Shown here one piece after another: positions 24,204 to 32,852 of a stretch of 51,728 bases of DNA. Under the pieces are notes generated by a model. The model saw nothing but the letters and a program-made list of their open reading frames with translations, was not told where the DNA came from and searched no databases. The DNA comes from Flavobacterium taihuense (GTDB lineage Bacteria; Bacteroidota; Bacteroidia; Flavobacteriales; Flavobacteriaceae): NCBI RefSeq assembly GCF_019351435.1, contig NZ_JAHWYN010000023.1, positions 1 through 51,728 of the forward strand, read 5' to 3'. The position numbers and the translations under genes were made by a program. Numbering within the stretch: position 1 is the stretch's first letter; the number at the start of each line of letters is the position of its first letter.

Positions 24204-25043
24204 TTAGAAAACTCTGGAGAGATTAAACCCGAAAAACACGTCGCCTTTTGACCAATCGCCCGTTGTTCTTGCAAGATATCCCGCTTCATCGATTCCTTGG
24301 GAATTAGTAAAATGCATTTGGAAAACGTGTCCGCCGGTTTCTAAATCAAACCCGATAGATAATGGATTGTTATATATCGAATTGGAAGCTCTATTTAAAT
24401 GTGCAGCATAATCGATATTTAAAGACCAGCGTTTAGCAAATTTGTATCTTCCTCCAAAACCTATAGCATATTGTGAATTACTTTGCGCTTCATTTTCTAC
24501 AAAATTTTCATGAAAGAAGGTCGGTACCACTTCCAAGGAAAGTTTTTCAGTGAATTTTCTAGAAATTAATAATTGCGCTACATACGTCAATCTGTTTTCG
24601 AATTTAAGTTCAGGATAAACACTTTCTTTGAGTGTGTTGTTAATAGACAAACTATTAAAACCTACAATGGTCACTGGGAAACCACCTTTTATTTGAGGAA
24701 GCAAAGCATATTTTGCAGCAAAATCATAAGCCAACTGATTTCTGGCGGCACTCACATGAAGTCCATCCGCAACACCGTAAATAAATTTGATTTGAGTATT
24801 GGCGTTATCCAATCCGTAGAAACCCTCAAATCCATCTTGGATAGATCCAAAACGGTGTGCTACAACGAAGTATAAATCGCCTTTTGCAGCCAGTTTTGTA
24901 GATTCTAGGTTAACAATTTTTAAAGCTTTAAAAGCAGAATTTACTTTTTCTTTTGCAACAGGAATATCTACACCCGACAATAAATCATTTTGGGAGTATG
25001 TCAATAATGGATATAAAAATAAAAAGAGTACAAGATTTTTCAT
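24204..25043 (-). CDS. DUF5777-type outer-membrane beta-barrel protein
   Basis: This 279-residue protein with a signal peptide (MKNLVLFLFLYPLLTYSQ) consists of alternating beta-strand segments ending in an aromatic residue (FNLSRVF), as in outer-membrane barrels. Blocks GDLYFVVAHRFGSIQDGFEGF, IKFIYGVADGLHVSAARNQL and GGHVFQMHFTNSQGIDEAGY are those of DUF5777 proteins from Bacteroidota. In related clusters this barrel accompanies YceI and cytochrome genes, as here. The function is unknown. Confidence 0.75.
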   Translation of the reverse strand: MKNLVLFLFLYPLLTYSQNDLLSGVDIPVAKEKVNSAFKALKIVNLESTKLAAKGDLYFVVAHRFGSIQDGFEGFYGLDNANTQIKFIYGVADGLHVSAARNQLAYDFAAKYALLPQIKGGFPVTIVGFNSLSINNTLKESVYPELKFENRLTYVAQLLISRKFTEKLSLEVVPTFFHENFVENEAQSNSQYAIGFGGRYKFAKRWSLNIDYAAHLNRASNSIYNNPLSIGFDLETGGHVFQMHFTNSQGIDEAGYLARTTGDWSKGDVFFGFNLSRVF

Positions 25044-25069
25044 AAGATATAGTTTTAAGTTTTTTTGTT

Positions 25070-25465
25070 TTAGTTCGTCACTGAACTTTCGTCAATTTTG
25101 AATTCACCCAATAATTCATCGTATCCTAAAAAGCGTCCTTTGATTTTTAGTGTTTTACCCGATGTTATTTTTTTTGGTAAGCTGTCTTTGAATGTTGCGA
25201 ATACTTTTTCTCCGAGAACAATCCCTTTGCTCGTAGCATCAATCATAGAGATTGTGGCTGTTAATTCGATGATTTTATTTTGATATTTAGTGTAAGCCGA
25301 TCTTTCATTGGCTGTAAATTCGCTCTCAAGTCCAGAAATAGTAACCACATAATCCACTTTTTCTGCACTTATATCTCGATGCGCTTTATATGAATAGAGG
25401 TAAACTAAACCTAAACTTGCAATTACCAAGCAAAGCGACATTCCCAGAAGTATTTTTTTTTTCAT
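25070..25465 (-). CDS. Membrane-anchored OB-fold (tRNA_anti-like) protein
   Basis: This 131-residue protein has one N-terminal membrane segment (about 4-25) and a periplasmic domain. The order NKIIELTATISMIDATSKGIV, VFATFKDS and SGKTLKIKGRFLGYDELLGEF is the OB-fold pattern of tRNA_anti-like proteins. It is the first gene of the minus-strand cluster, 26 bp upstream of the DUF5777 barrel, and divergent from the cytochrome c gene at 25625. The function is unknown. Confidence 0.7.
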   Translation of the reverse strand: MKKKILLGMSLCLVIASLGLVYLYSYKAHRDISAEKVDYVVTISGLESEFTANERSAYTKYQNKIIELTATISMIDATSKGIVLGEKVFATFKDSLPKKITSGKTLKIKGRFLGYDELLGEFKIDESSVTN

Positions 25466-25604
25466 AGCTGTTTTTTTTTAGGTGTTTGAAGTATCTACGT
25501 TAAAAACACCGCTTTGGTTTTAAAAAATTAATATGCAATCAAAAAAAACTAAACAATACTTTTTACCGTATATGTTTTAGAAATGCTTTTATGAATCATT
25601 CTTA

Positions 25605-25619
25605 TTAATTTAAAACCAG
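25605..25619 (+). repeat. 15-bp leader identical to that of the second YceI gene
   Basis: The 15-nt word TTAATTTAAAACCAG, six nt before the ATG of the cytochrome gene, occurs again at 26614-26628, four nt before the ATG of the second YceI gene. It may be a shared translation or regulatory leader, or a trace of duplication. Confidence 0.6.
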
Positions 25620-25624
25620 TAGTT

Positions 25625-25993
25625 ATGAATCCGAAAATCCTGTTAATTGCCTTGTCATGTTCTTCAATTTTTGTGGGTTGTACCGATGACAATCCAAGCA
25701 CACTAATGGATAACTCTCCTATGATGGGCTTGACAACCTATAATCAAAATGTAAAATCAATCATTGACAACAACTGTGTAGTCTGTCACGCAGCAGTCCC
25801 AAAAAATGGAGCTCCTATGTCTTTAGTGACTTATGATCAAGTAAAACAAGCCGTATTAAGCCGTGGATTGCTGACAAGAATTTCCTTAGAAAACGGCAAT
25901 GGTTTCTTAATGCCAAATGGTGGACCAAGAATGCCTCAAGCCACAATAGATATTATTGTTAAATGGGAGAAAGATGGATTATTAGAACAATGA
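25625..25993 (+). CDS. Monoheme cytochrome c-type lipoprotein
   Basis: This 122-residue protein has a lipoprotein signal (lipobox FVGC, Cys19) and one c-heme motif CVVCH at 51-55. The segment NQNVKSIIDNNCVVCH with a later MPNGGPRMPQ (probable Met ligand region) resembles the heme-binding domains found in PSCyt-type envelope proteins. It is the first gene of a plus-strand unit with two YceI genes. It lies divergent from the OB-fold/DUF5777/globin unit and probably belongs to the same envelope redox system. Confidence 0.85.
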   Translation: MNPKILLIALSCSSIFVGCTDDNPSTLMDNSPMMGLTTYNQNVKSIIDNNCVVCHAAVPKNGAPMSLVTYDQVKQAVLSRGLLTRISLENGNGFLMPNGGPRMPQATIDIIVKWEKDGLLEQ

Positions 25994-26007
25994 TTTATAA
26001 CGAAATC

Positions 26008-26559
26008 ATGAAAAAAAATTTGCTCATACCAATGCTCTTGGCTTCATTCATTATTTTTTCGCAGGAAAAAATGATGACCAAATCAGGGACCATAATTTTT
26101 GACGCTTCATTCCCTTCTTTTGACGAAGTTAAGGGAACCAACAGCAATGTGACTTTTGTTTTAAATCCGGCAACAGGAGAAATTGCGAGCTTGGCTATAA
26201 TGAAAGGTTTCCATTTTAAAATCGCTTTGATGGAAGAACATTTTAATGAAAGTTATATGGAAACGGATCAATATCCAAAAGCAATTTTCCGAGGGCAAAT
26301 AGAAGGATTTGATGCTAGCCGCCTGACAGAAGATTTTAAAGATTATATCATAAAAGGAAAATTGGAACTCCACGGCAAGATCAAAGATATAAGTGCCAAT
26401 GCGAAAATCCGTAAAATAGGGCCTCGAATTACTGTTTTGTCAAACTTCTCGGTAAGTACAAGTGATTTTAGCGTTGCAGTTCCATCGCTCATTAAATATA
26501 AACTTGCCAGTGAAGTAAATATTAAACTCAATGCTGTTTTGATGCGTGAATGGAATTAA
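26008..26559 (+). CDS. YceI-family periplasmic lipid-binding-type protein (copy 1)
   Basis: This 183-residue secreted YceI family protein has a lipocalin-like barrel that binds polyisoprenoid-type ligands in known members. It has a signal peptide (MKKNLLIPMLLASFIIFSQ) followed by TKSGTIIFDASFPSFDEVKG, MEEHFNESYMETDQYPKAIF and GKLELHGKIKDI. The ATG at 26008 is preferred because a longer frame (from 25963) would overlap the cytochrome gene and bury the signal peptide. It is about half identical by eye to copy 2 at 26633. Confidence 0.88.
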   Translation: MKKNLLIPMLLASFIIFSQEKMMTKSGTIIFDASFPSFDEVKGTNSNVTFVLNPATGEIASLAIMKGFHFKIALMEEHFNESYMETDQYPKAIFRGQIEGFDASRLTEDFKDYIIKGKLELHGKIKDISANAKIRKIGPRITVLSNFSVSTSDFSVAVPSLIKYKLASEVNIKLNAVLMREWN

Positions 26560-26613
26560 AAGAGGTGGTCACCACTAGACAAATAATAAGTTTAATACAA
26601 ATTATTACGAGCG

Positions 26614-26628
26614 TTAATTTAAAACCAG
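26614..26628 (+). repeat. Second copy of the 15-bp leader
   Basis: The word is identical to 25605-25619 and lies just upstream of the second YceI gene. Confidence 0.6.
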
Positions 26629-26632
26629 AATT

Positions 26633-27172
26633 ATGAAAACAATCATACTTATAGCAATGCTATTTTTAACAAGGGTTTGTCTTTCGCAGGAAAACATGAT
26701 TAGTAAATCGGGAACGATAACTTTTGAAGCTTCTGTTGCTTCGTTTGAAGAGGTGAAAGCAACGAACAACAGTGTCACTTTTGTTCTAAATCCGTTGACA
26801 GGTGAAATTGCCAGTTTGGCTTTAATTAAAGGCTTTCGATTTAAAGTCGCTTTGATGGAAGAACATTTCAATGAAAATTATATAGAAAGTGACCACTATC
26901 CAAAAGCGATATTCAAAGGGAAAATTGATGGTTTTGATGTGAATGGATTAAACGCAAATCCCAAAAATTTTATTATAAAAGGTACGTTAGCACTCCACGG
27001 AAAATCCAAGGATATAAATGTTTCGGCAAGAATCAGCAAATCGGCTGCGGGAATAAATCTTGTATCCGATTTCTCTATAAACGCGAGCGATTTTAACATT
27101 CCGATACCCTCAATTGTAAAAAATAAAGTTTCCAATAAAATCAATATTCGAATTGCTACAGTTTTGAAATAA
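26633..27172 (+). CDS. YceI-family periplasmic protein (copy 2, tandem paralogue)
   Basis: This 179-residue YceI protein has a signal peptide ending near CLSQ, then ISKSGTITFEASVASFEEVKA, MEEHFNENYIESDHYPKAIF and GTLALHGKSKDINVSARI. It is collinear with copy 1 without gaps at most blocks, so the pair is a tandem duplication that has diverged. It carries the same 15-bp leader as the cytochrome gene upstream. In some bacteria YceI genes are stress- or cytochrome-linked; here the neighbours favour a role around the envelope redox proteins. Confidence 0.88.
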   Translation: MKTIILIAMLFLTRVCLSQENMISKSGTITFEASVASFEEVKATNNSVTFVLNPLTGEIASLALIKGFRFKVALMEEHFNENYIESDHYPKAIFKGKIDGFDVNGLNANPKNFIIKGTLALHGKSKDINVSARISKSAAGINLVSDFSINASDFNIPIPSIVKNKVSNKINIRIATVLK

Positions 27173-27309
27173 GGAGACAAAACAATAAAGATTTTATAAA
27201 ATAGGAAGGAAGTCAACGATAAACCATCAAAAAGATTTAATTTTGAAACACTAATTATTCATTGTCATAAAAAAACGACAATCATAACTTGACTCAAGAA
27301 AATCAAAAA

Positions 27310-28176
27310 ATGGAGGAAGAAATAAAAATTGACGATGATTTTATCTTAATTCGCTTTCAAAATAATACAGACGAAATCACTACTTTTCAACGTCCCGTTC
27401 AATTGGGATTGATTCAATTTCATTTTGGTTTGAAAGGAAATGCCAATTATATTTTTAATCAAGGAAATTATAACATAAAACTCAACGAAGAGAAAGCTTT
27501 ACTTTTTTATAATGCTGAAAAAGAATTACCGCTACATGTTGAAATTGCACCAAAATCCTGGCTCATATCCATATTTGTTTCTATCAAAAAATTTCACGGA
27601 TTATTTACTAGCGATGCGGAACATATTCCTTTTCTAAGTCAAGAAAACCAAGAAAAAAAATACTACAACGAAAGTGATATTAGTCCGTCGATGGCAATTG
27701 TATTGAACCAAATGTTTCATTATAACCTGAATCCATCGATCAAGAATTTGTATTACAAAGGCAAAGGATATGAATTGTTAAGCTTGTATTTTAATCGCTC
27801 CGAAGATCCAAATGCGGAACAATGTCCATTTTTGATTGATGAGGAAAATGTTTATAAAATAAAAAAAGCTAAAGAAATTATTATTGCCAACATGGCAGAA
27901 CCACCAGGCTTACAGGAATTGGCAGACGAAATAGGTCTGACTTTAAAAAAACTAAAAATGGGTTTCAAGCAAATTTATGGTGACACCGTTTATGGTTTTC
28001 TTTTTGATTACAAAATGGATTACGCTCGTCAATTATTGGATAGCGGCTCTTATAATGTAAATGAAGTAGGATTGAAAATTGGCTATAGCACCGGTAGTCA
28101 TTTTATCGCGGCATTCAAAAAGAAATTTGCTACTACCCCAAAAAAATATCTAATGTCTATTAATTCTCATCTTTAG
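27310..28176 (+). CDS. AraC-family transcriptional regulator
   Basis: This 288-residue regulator has a variable N-terminal sensory domain and a C-terminal AraC double helix-turn-helix (about 195-288). The latter reads LQELADEIGLTLKKLKMGF, then YGDTVYGFLFDYKMDYARQLL, VNEVGLKIGYSTGSHFIAAFKKKF and TTPKKYL. The ATG at 27310 (MEEEIKIDDD) is preferred; the longer frame would need a TTG at 27289. The effector is unknown. Position between the YceI genes and hemH, all in one direction, suggests it controls heme or the envelope redox cluster. Confidence 0.88.
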   Translation: MEEEIKIDDDFILIRFQNNTDEITTFQRPVQLGLIQFHFGLKGNANYIFNQGNYNIKLNEEKALLFYNAEKELPLHVEIAPKSWLISIFVSIKKFHGLFTSDAEHIPFLSQENQEKKYYNESDISPSMAIVLNQMFHYNLNPSIKNLYYKGKGYELLSLYFNRSEDPNAEQCPFLIDEENVYKIKKAKEIIIANMAEPPGLQELADEIGLTLKKLKMGFKQIYGDTVYGFLFDYKMDYARQLLDSGSYNVNEVGLKIGYSTGSHFIAAFKKKFATTPKKYLMSINSHL

Positions 28177-28261
28177 ATAAATTTCAAAATTTGAATAATC
28201 AACAAAAACATCAGGTTTATATATCAAACAATAATTAAAAAATAGTTAACTCTAATTTATC

Positions 28262-28285
28262 CAAAAGTAAGTTTAGTTACTTTTG
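28262..28285 (+). promoter_or_regulatory. Candidate promoter and palindromic operator of hemH
   Basis: A perfect 9-bp inverted repeat CAAAAGTAA / TTACTTTTG (28262-28270 with 28277-28285) has a 6-nt centre. Its right arm contains TACTTTTG, a TAnnTTTG -7 match, 20 nt before the hemH ATG. A dimeric regulator bound here would cover the promoter. No TTG is seen at the -33 spacing. Confidence 0.5.
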
Positions 28286-28305
28286 AAACATCAAAAATTA
28301 AACAC

Positions 28306-29319
28306 ATGAAAGGCGTATTATTAGTCAATTTAGGTTCTCCAGAAAGTCCAACTCCCAAAGATGTAAAACCGTATTTAGATGAATTTTTAATGGACAAATA
28401 CGTGATTGATGTTCCGTATTTATTGAGAGCACTATTGGTTCGAGGTATCATTTTGCAAACAAGACCAAAAAAATCGGCTGCCGCTTACGCAAAAATCTGG
28501 TGGGACGAAGGCTCACCATTAGTCGTCATTTCGAAAAGAATGCACGAAAAAGTAAAGCAACAAGTTGCTGTTCCTGTTGCTTTGGCGATGCGTTACGGGA
28601 ATCCTTCAATGTTGGCAGGCCTTCAGGAATTGCACGACAAAGGTGTTACCGATGTAATGCTTTTTCCGCTGTATCCGCAACACGCTATGGCATCTACAAC
28701 AACGATATTGGTTTTGGCCGAAGAATTGCGTAAAAAGCACTTCCCGGAAATGAAATTTACAATCGTTCCCGCTTTTTACAACAAACCCGATTATATCAAA
28801 AACCTGGCTGATTCTATCAAAAAGAGCCTAGAAAACTTTGAATACGATCATTTATTATTCTCTTATCACGGTATTCCGGAACGCCATATTCGTAAAACCG
28901 ATGTAACGAAATCCCATTGCAAAATTGACGGTTCTTGTTGTAATACGCCATCGCCAGCACACGAATTTTGTTACCGTCATCAATGTTATGAGACTACAAA
29001 ACAAGTAGTTAAACTTTTAAAAATTCCTGAAGGCAAATACAGTCAGACTTTTCAGTCCCGATTGGCAGGGGATAAATGGTTAACGCCCTATACTGATGTT
29101 GAAATTAACAAAATGCCGGAAAAAGGAATTAAGAATCTGGCTGTGGTAACCCCCGCTTTTGTATCTGATTGTTTGGAAACGCTTGAAGAAATTGCTATGG
29201 AAGCCAATCACCAATTCAAAGAACATGGAGGCGAAAATTTCTTAGCTATTCCCTGTTTGAATGACAGTGACGAATGGTGCGCAACGGTAAGTAACTGGAT
29301 TAATGAATGGGCAAAATGA
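28306..29319 (+). CDS. hemH: Ferrochelatase
   Basis: This 337-residue HemH inserts Fe2+ into protoporphyrin IX, the last step of protoheme synthesis. It begins KGVLLVNLGSPESPTPKDVKPYL. The active-site His lies in LLFSYHGIPERHIRKTD, and the QSRLAGDKWLTPYTD and VTPAFVSDCLETLEEI blocks carry the metal-path residues. Several cysteines in GSCCNTPSPAHEFCYRHQC resemble the insert of ferrochelatases with an optional iron-sulfur site; binding is not proven. It lies opposite to and about 6 kb from hemA, with its own promoter region. Confidence 0.96.
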   Translation: MKGVLLVNLGSPESPTPKDVKPYLDEFLMDKYVIDVPYLLRALLVRGIILQTRPKKSAAAYAKIWWDEGSPLVVISKRMHEKVKQQVAVPVALAMRYGNPSMLAGLQELHDKGVTDVMLFPLYPQHAMASTTTILVLAEELRKKHFPEMKFTIVPAFYNKPDYIKNLADSIKKSLENFEYDHLLFSYHGIPERHIRKTDVTKSHCKIDGSCCNTPSPAHEFCYRHQCYETTKQVVKLLKIPEGKYSQTFQSRLAGDKWLTPYTDVEINKMPEKGIKNLAVVTPAFVSDCLETLEEIAMEANHQFKEHGGENFLAIPCLNDSDEWCATVSNWINEWAK

Positions 29320-29470
29320 TTTTAGTCCCGAAAGCTTTCAGTAGCAGATTTTAGATCGCAGATTTCTAAAAAGCATAAAATAAATATTGAACGAAGATTG
29401 TTTTCTAAATTTAACAAATCAATTCAATAAAAAAAATTGACATCGACAAAATCTAAAATCATAAATCTAA

Positions 29471-30826
29471 ATGGCTGTAACCTCCGAAGAATTAGGATCA
29501 CAAGACATAAAGAAACTCTTGATTAAACAAGCGGTTCCTTCTTCTATTGGTATCTTATTCATGTCGGTTAATATTCTTATTGATACCATTTTTGTGGGAC
29601 AATGGATTGGCTCGCTTGCTATTGCTGCGCTAACGGTCGTTTTACCCATAACGTTCCTGATTTCATCATTGGGAATGGCTATTGGCGTGGGCGGAGGGTC
29701 GGTACTTTCCAGAGCTTTGGGGTCTAATGACAGAGAGAAAGCCAAACATGTTTTTGGCAATCAAATCATGATGACATTTATTTTGTCGATGGTATTTTCT
29801 GTTTTGGGATTGATTTTTAGCGAGCAAATGCTACTGCTTTTTGGTGCCAAGGGAGCGATTATGAAACCAGCGAGAGAATTTTTTATACCCATCATCATTA
29901 GTGTTCCGTTTTTGGCGCTTTGTATGATGGGAAACAACATCATTCGGGCTGAAGGTAAAGCCAAATTTGCCATGGTGGCCATGATTATTCCGGCATTTGT
30001 AAATATTGCCCTTGACATCATTTTTATAAAATTAATGAATTTAGGGGTATTCGGTGCCGCCCTCGCAACTTCCATTTCCTATTTTATGTGTTTTGTTTTT
30101 GTGCTTTGGTTTTTCGTATACAAAAGCGAACTGCAATTAAACGCAAGACATTTAAAATTTCAAACTCATATTTTAAAAGAAATTACCGAATTGAGTTTTG
30201 TGACTTTCTCCAGACAGGGAGTCGTAAGCATATTGGCCATAATATTAAACCATACTCTTTATTTTTATGGAGGAGAACATTCCATAACTGTTTACGGAAT
30301 CATAAGCAGAATGCTAATGTTTGCCTTGTTCCCGATTCTGGGAATTACACAAGGCTTTTTACCTATTGCTGGTTATAACTATGGAGCCAAAAACACCAAG
30401 AGAGTTCATGAAAGCGTGATTGTTTCGATTAAATATTCAGCAATACTGGCAACCATTATCTTTGTGGCAATTTTGTTTTTCGCCCAATCCGTTGTATCCG
30501 TTTTCACCAATGACCCAAAAGTAATTGCTGAAACACCAAACGCTTTGCGCTGGGTTTTTGCCGCTTCACCTATTATAGCCATTCAGCTGATCGGAGCCGC
30601 TTATTTTCAAGCAGCCGGAAAAGCCAAAAAAGCATTATTATTGACATTAACCAAACAAGGTTTTTTCTTAATCCCACTGGTACTTATATTACCACATTTT
30701 TTAGGTATTTTTGGAGTATGGATTGCATTTCCTATTGCTGATGTGCTTTCAACCCTAATAACGGCCTATTTCCTAAAAAAAGAAATGAATATCAAACCCA
30801 TAACCACAACCGATGGATTACTATAA
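29471..30826 (+). CDS. MATE-family efflux transporter
   Basis: This 451-residue multidrug and toxin extrusion (MATE) transporter has about 12 membrane helices. Blocks IDTIFVGQWIGSLAIAALTV, GVGGGSVLSRALGSND, FGAALATSISYF and ITQGFLPIAGYNYGAKN are typical of the NorM/DinF superfamily. Substrates are unknown; export uses a Na+ or H+ gradient. It overlaps hemJ by 14 bp, so the two are translated from one message. A link to tetrapyrrole or quinone intermediates is conceivable but unproven. Confidence 0.93.
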   Translation: MAVTSEELGSQDIKKLLIKQAVPSSIGILFMSVNILIDTIFVGQWIGSLAIAALTVVLPITFLISSLGMAIGVGGGSVLSRALGSNDREKAKHVFGNQIMMTFILSMVFSVLGLIFSEQMLLLFGAKGAIMKPAREFFIPIIISVPFLALCMMGNNIIRAEGKAKFAMVAMIIPAFVNIALDIIFIKLMNLGVFGAALATSISYFMCFVFVLWFFVYKSELQLNARHLKFQTHILKEITELSFVTFSRQGVVSILAIILNHTLYFYGGEHSITVYGIISRMLMFALFPILGITQGFLPIAGYNYGAKNTKRVHESVIVSIKYSAILATIIFVAILFFAQSVVSVFTNDPKVIAETPNALRWVFAASPIIAIQLIGAAYFQAAGKAKKALLLTLTKQGFFLIPLVLILPHFLGIFGVWIAFPIADVLSTLITAYFLKKEMNIKPITTTDGLL

Positions 30827-31367
30827 TTACCTCAAATCCCTACACCTCATCTTCGTTATTACTTGGTTTGCAGGTTTGTTCTATATCGTACGATTATTTG
30901 TATACCAAATAGAAGCTGCCGATAAACCTTCACCCGAAAAAGAAATTCTGCAAAAACAATATAAAATTATGTCGTACCGACTGTGGTACATCATTACTTG
31001 GCCATCGGCCGTATTAGCAAGCATTTTTGCTTTTTGGATGTTGTTTTTTACCGATTTGGGAAGTGCTTGGTTGAAAATGCCATGGATGCACGTCAAACTT
31101 GGCTTCGTTTTTGTGCTGTATTTATATCATTTAAAATGCCAGCAAATTTTCGGTCAATTACAAAGAGATGAAGTAAAATACACCACTAATTTTATGCGTT
31201 TGTGGAATGAAGTGGCTACCATCATATTATTTGCAGTAGTGTTTTTGGTGATTTTAAAAAATGCCGTGAATTGGGTTTATGGAGTAGTGGGTATCATCCT
31301 TTTTTCGGTTTCAATTATGCTTGGTTTTAAATTTTACAAGAGAATAAGAGAGCGAAATAAATCGTAA
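30813..31367 (+). CDS. hemJ: Protoporphyrinogen IX oxidase, HemJ type
   Basis: This 184-residue membrane protein has about four to five helices and belongs to the HemJ/CopD family. It starts KSLHLIFVITWFAGLFYIVR (His11, Arg27 conserved), then PWMHVKLGFVFVLYLYHLKC and RLWNEVATIILFAVVFLVIL, with the invariant RLxNEVP-like motif as RLWNEVAT. HemJ oxidises protoporphyrinogen IX to protoporphyrin IX and replaces HemG/HemY in many bacteria. No other protoporphyrinogen oxidase is in the window, so this enzyme fills the step between HemF and HemH. It overlaps the MATE gene start-to-end. Confidence 0.9.
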   Translation: MDYYNYLKSLHLIFVITWFAGLFYIVRLFVYQIEAADKPSPEKEILQKQYKIMSYRLWYIITWPSAVLASIFAFWMLFFTDLGSAWLKMPWMHVKLGFVFVLYLYHLKCQQIFGQLQRDEVKYTTNFMRLWNEVATIILFAVVFLVILKNAVNWVYGVVGIILFSVSIMLGFKFYKRIRERNKS

Positions 31368-31369
31368 TT

Positions 31370-32842
31370 ATGTTTAAAAATTTTAAGATTCCTTTAATTT
31401 CATTACGTGTAAGAATCTTTCTTTCAATGGTTGTACTGATCATTGCAACCTCTCTTTTACTCATAACCATTTCCATCTTTCAATACAAAAGTGTCGCCAA
31501 AGAATACAATCAAAAGCGAATTGAAAACATGGAGCATTATGTAAAAAAGCATATCAATTATATGCTGTCCAATACCACTTATCCCCTGACAGATGAGAAT
31601 ATCAAATTAATCTTTAAAGATAAAATCCACGAAATATCCGATATTCAAAATACTGAAATACAAATATATTCCTTAGATGGAAAATTACTTAAATCCTCCA
31701 AAGAGTCCTTTTCGATTGCAACACAATCACCCATAATTTCAAAATTCATACTCCGATTAGTCAATTCTTCTATTGATAAGCGATTTGTGGAGGTCAAAAC
31801 AGTCAACGGGATTAAATACCGATCCTCCTATAGCCTTATCAAGAATAAAAAATTCAAACCCACCGCAATCCTTAAATTACCAGATATTCCCGATGATGGT
31901 TATTATGAAAAAGAATTAAACAATTTCTTGATTCATTTGGCACAGGTTTATGCTTTAATGATTGTTATGGCATTTGGATTGGCTTATATTTTGTCTTCAT
32001 TTATTACCAAACCTATTTATGATTTTGCCGAAAAACTAAGAGAAACAAGTTTGAACCAAAAGAACGAAAAAATTCCGTTTTCTGCGAAAATTAAAGAAAT
32101 CAACATGCTATTGCTTGCCTACAATAGAATGATTGAAGAACTCGAAAGAAACACCATAAAACTAGCCCAAAACGAAAGAGATTTGGCGTGGCGTGAAATG
32201 GCGAAGCAAGTGGCTCACGAAATCAAGAATCCACTAACACCGATGCGGTTAACCATTCAGAGTTTTCAACGAAAATTCAATCCCGAAGACCCAAATATTA
32301 AACAAAAACTGAACGATTTCTCCGAATCATTAATCCAACAAATTGATACGATGAGTGCTGTAGCCTCAGCCTTTTCTGATTTTGCTTCTATGCCTGCCCA
32401 ACAAAATGAAGTGTTAAATGTGGTAGAAGTGATAGAACTCACTTTGGATATTTTCCATGAAGATTATATTGTTTTTGAATGTGCCGAAAAAGAAATTATT
32501 TCCAAAATTGATCGTACCTAACTCATTAGGGTGATAACGAATTTGGTCAAAAATGCCACTCAAGCCATTCCAGAAAACCAAGAAACTAAAATGGTACTCG
32601 TTACCATCGAAAGAATAAAAAACGAAGTCATTATCACCATAAAAGACAATGGCACCGGAATAGATCCAGAGCATATCGATAACATCTTTGAACCCAAATT
32701 CACCACCAAAAACAGCGGAATGGGTTTGGGTCTCGGAATCATAAAAAACATCATCGAAAACTACAACGGAACAATTACCTTTGAAACAAAATTTGGCAGA
32801 GGCACCATTTTTACCGTTACCTTACCAATCATTAACCCATAA
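31370..32842 (+). pseudogene. Sensor histidine kinase (NtrY-like) split by one in-frame stop codon
   Basis: Read through, this is a 490-residue membrane sensor kinase. It has a first helix (about 13-37), periplasmic domain, second helix (187-212), HAMP (213-265) and a phospho-acceptor His283 in KQVAHEIKNPLTP. The ATPase domain has LIRVITNLVKNATQ (N box), DNGTGID (G1) and GMGLGLGIIKNII (G2). Codon 384 is TAA (32519-32521), directly before the N box. The frame continues unchanged after it, and the context DRT-stop-LIRV suggests CAA to TAA (DRTQLIRV). The product up to the stop lacks ATP binding, so signalling should be lost unless the stop is read through. The downstream frame restarts at GTG 32537 or similar. 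It is the third gene after MATE and hemJ. Confidence 0.85.
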
Positions 32843-32852
32843 TTTAAAAATA

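Noticed and set aside
25963..26007. Longer YceI frame overlapping the cytochrome gene
   Set aside because: It would bury the signal peptide that starts at the ATG at 26008.
27289..27309. TTG-initiated extension of the AraC regulator
   Set aside because: An ATG at 27310 gives a normal start; the seven extra residues add nothing recognisable.
29330..29339. 10-bp palindrome gaaagctttc after hemH
   Set aside because: It is too short and has no T-tract; probably chance, so not called a terminator.
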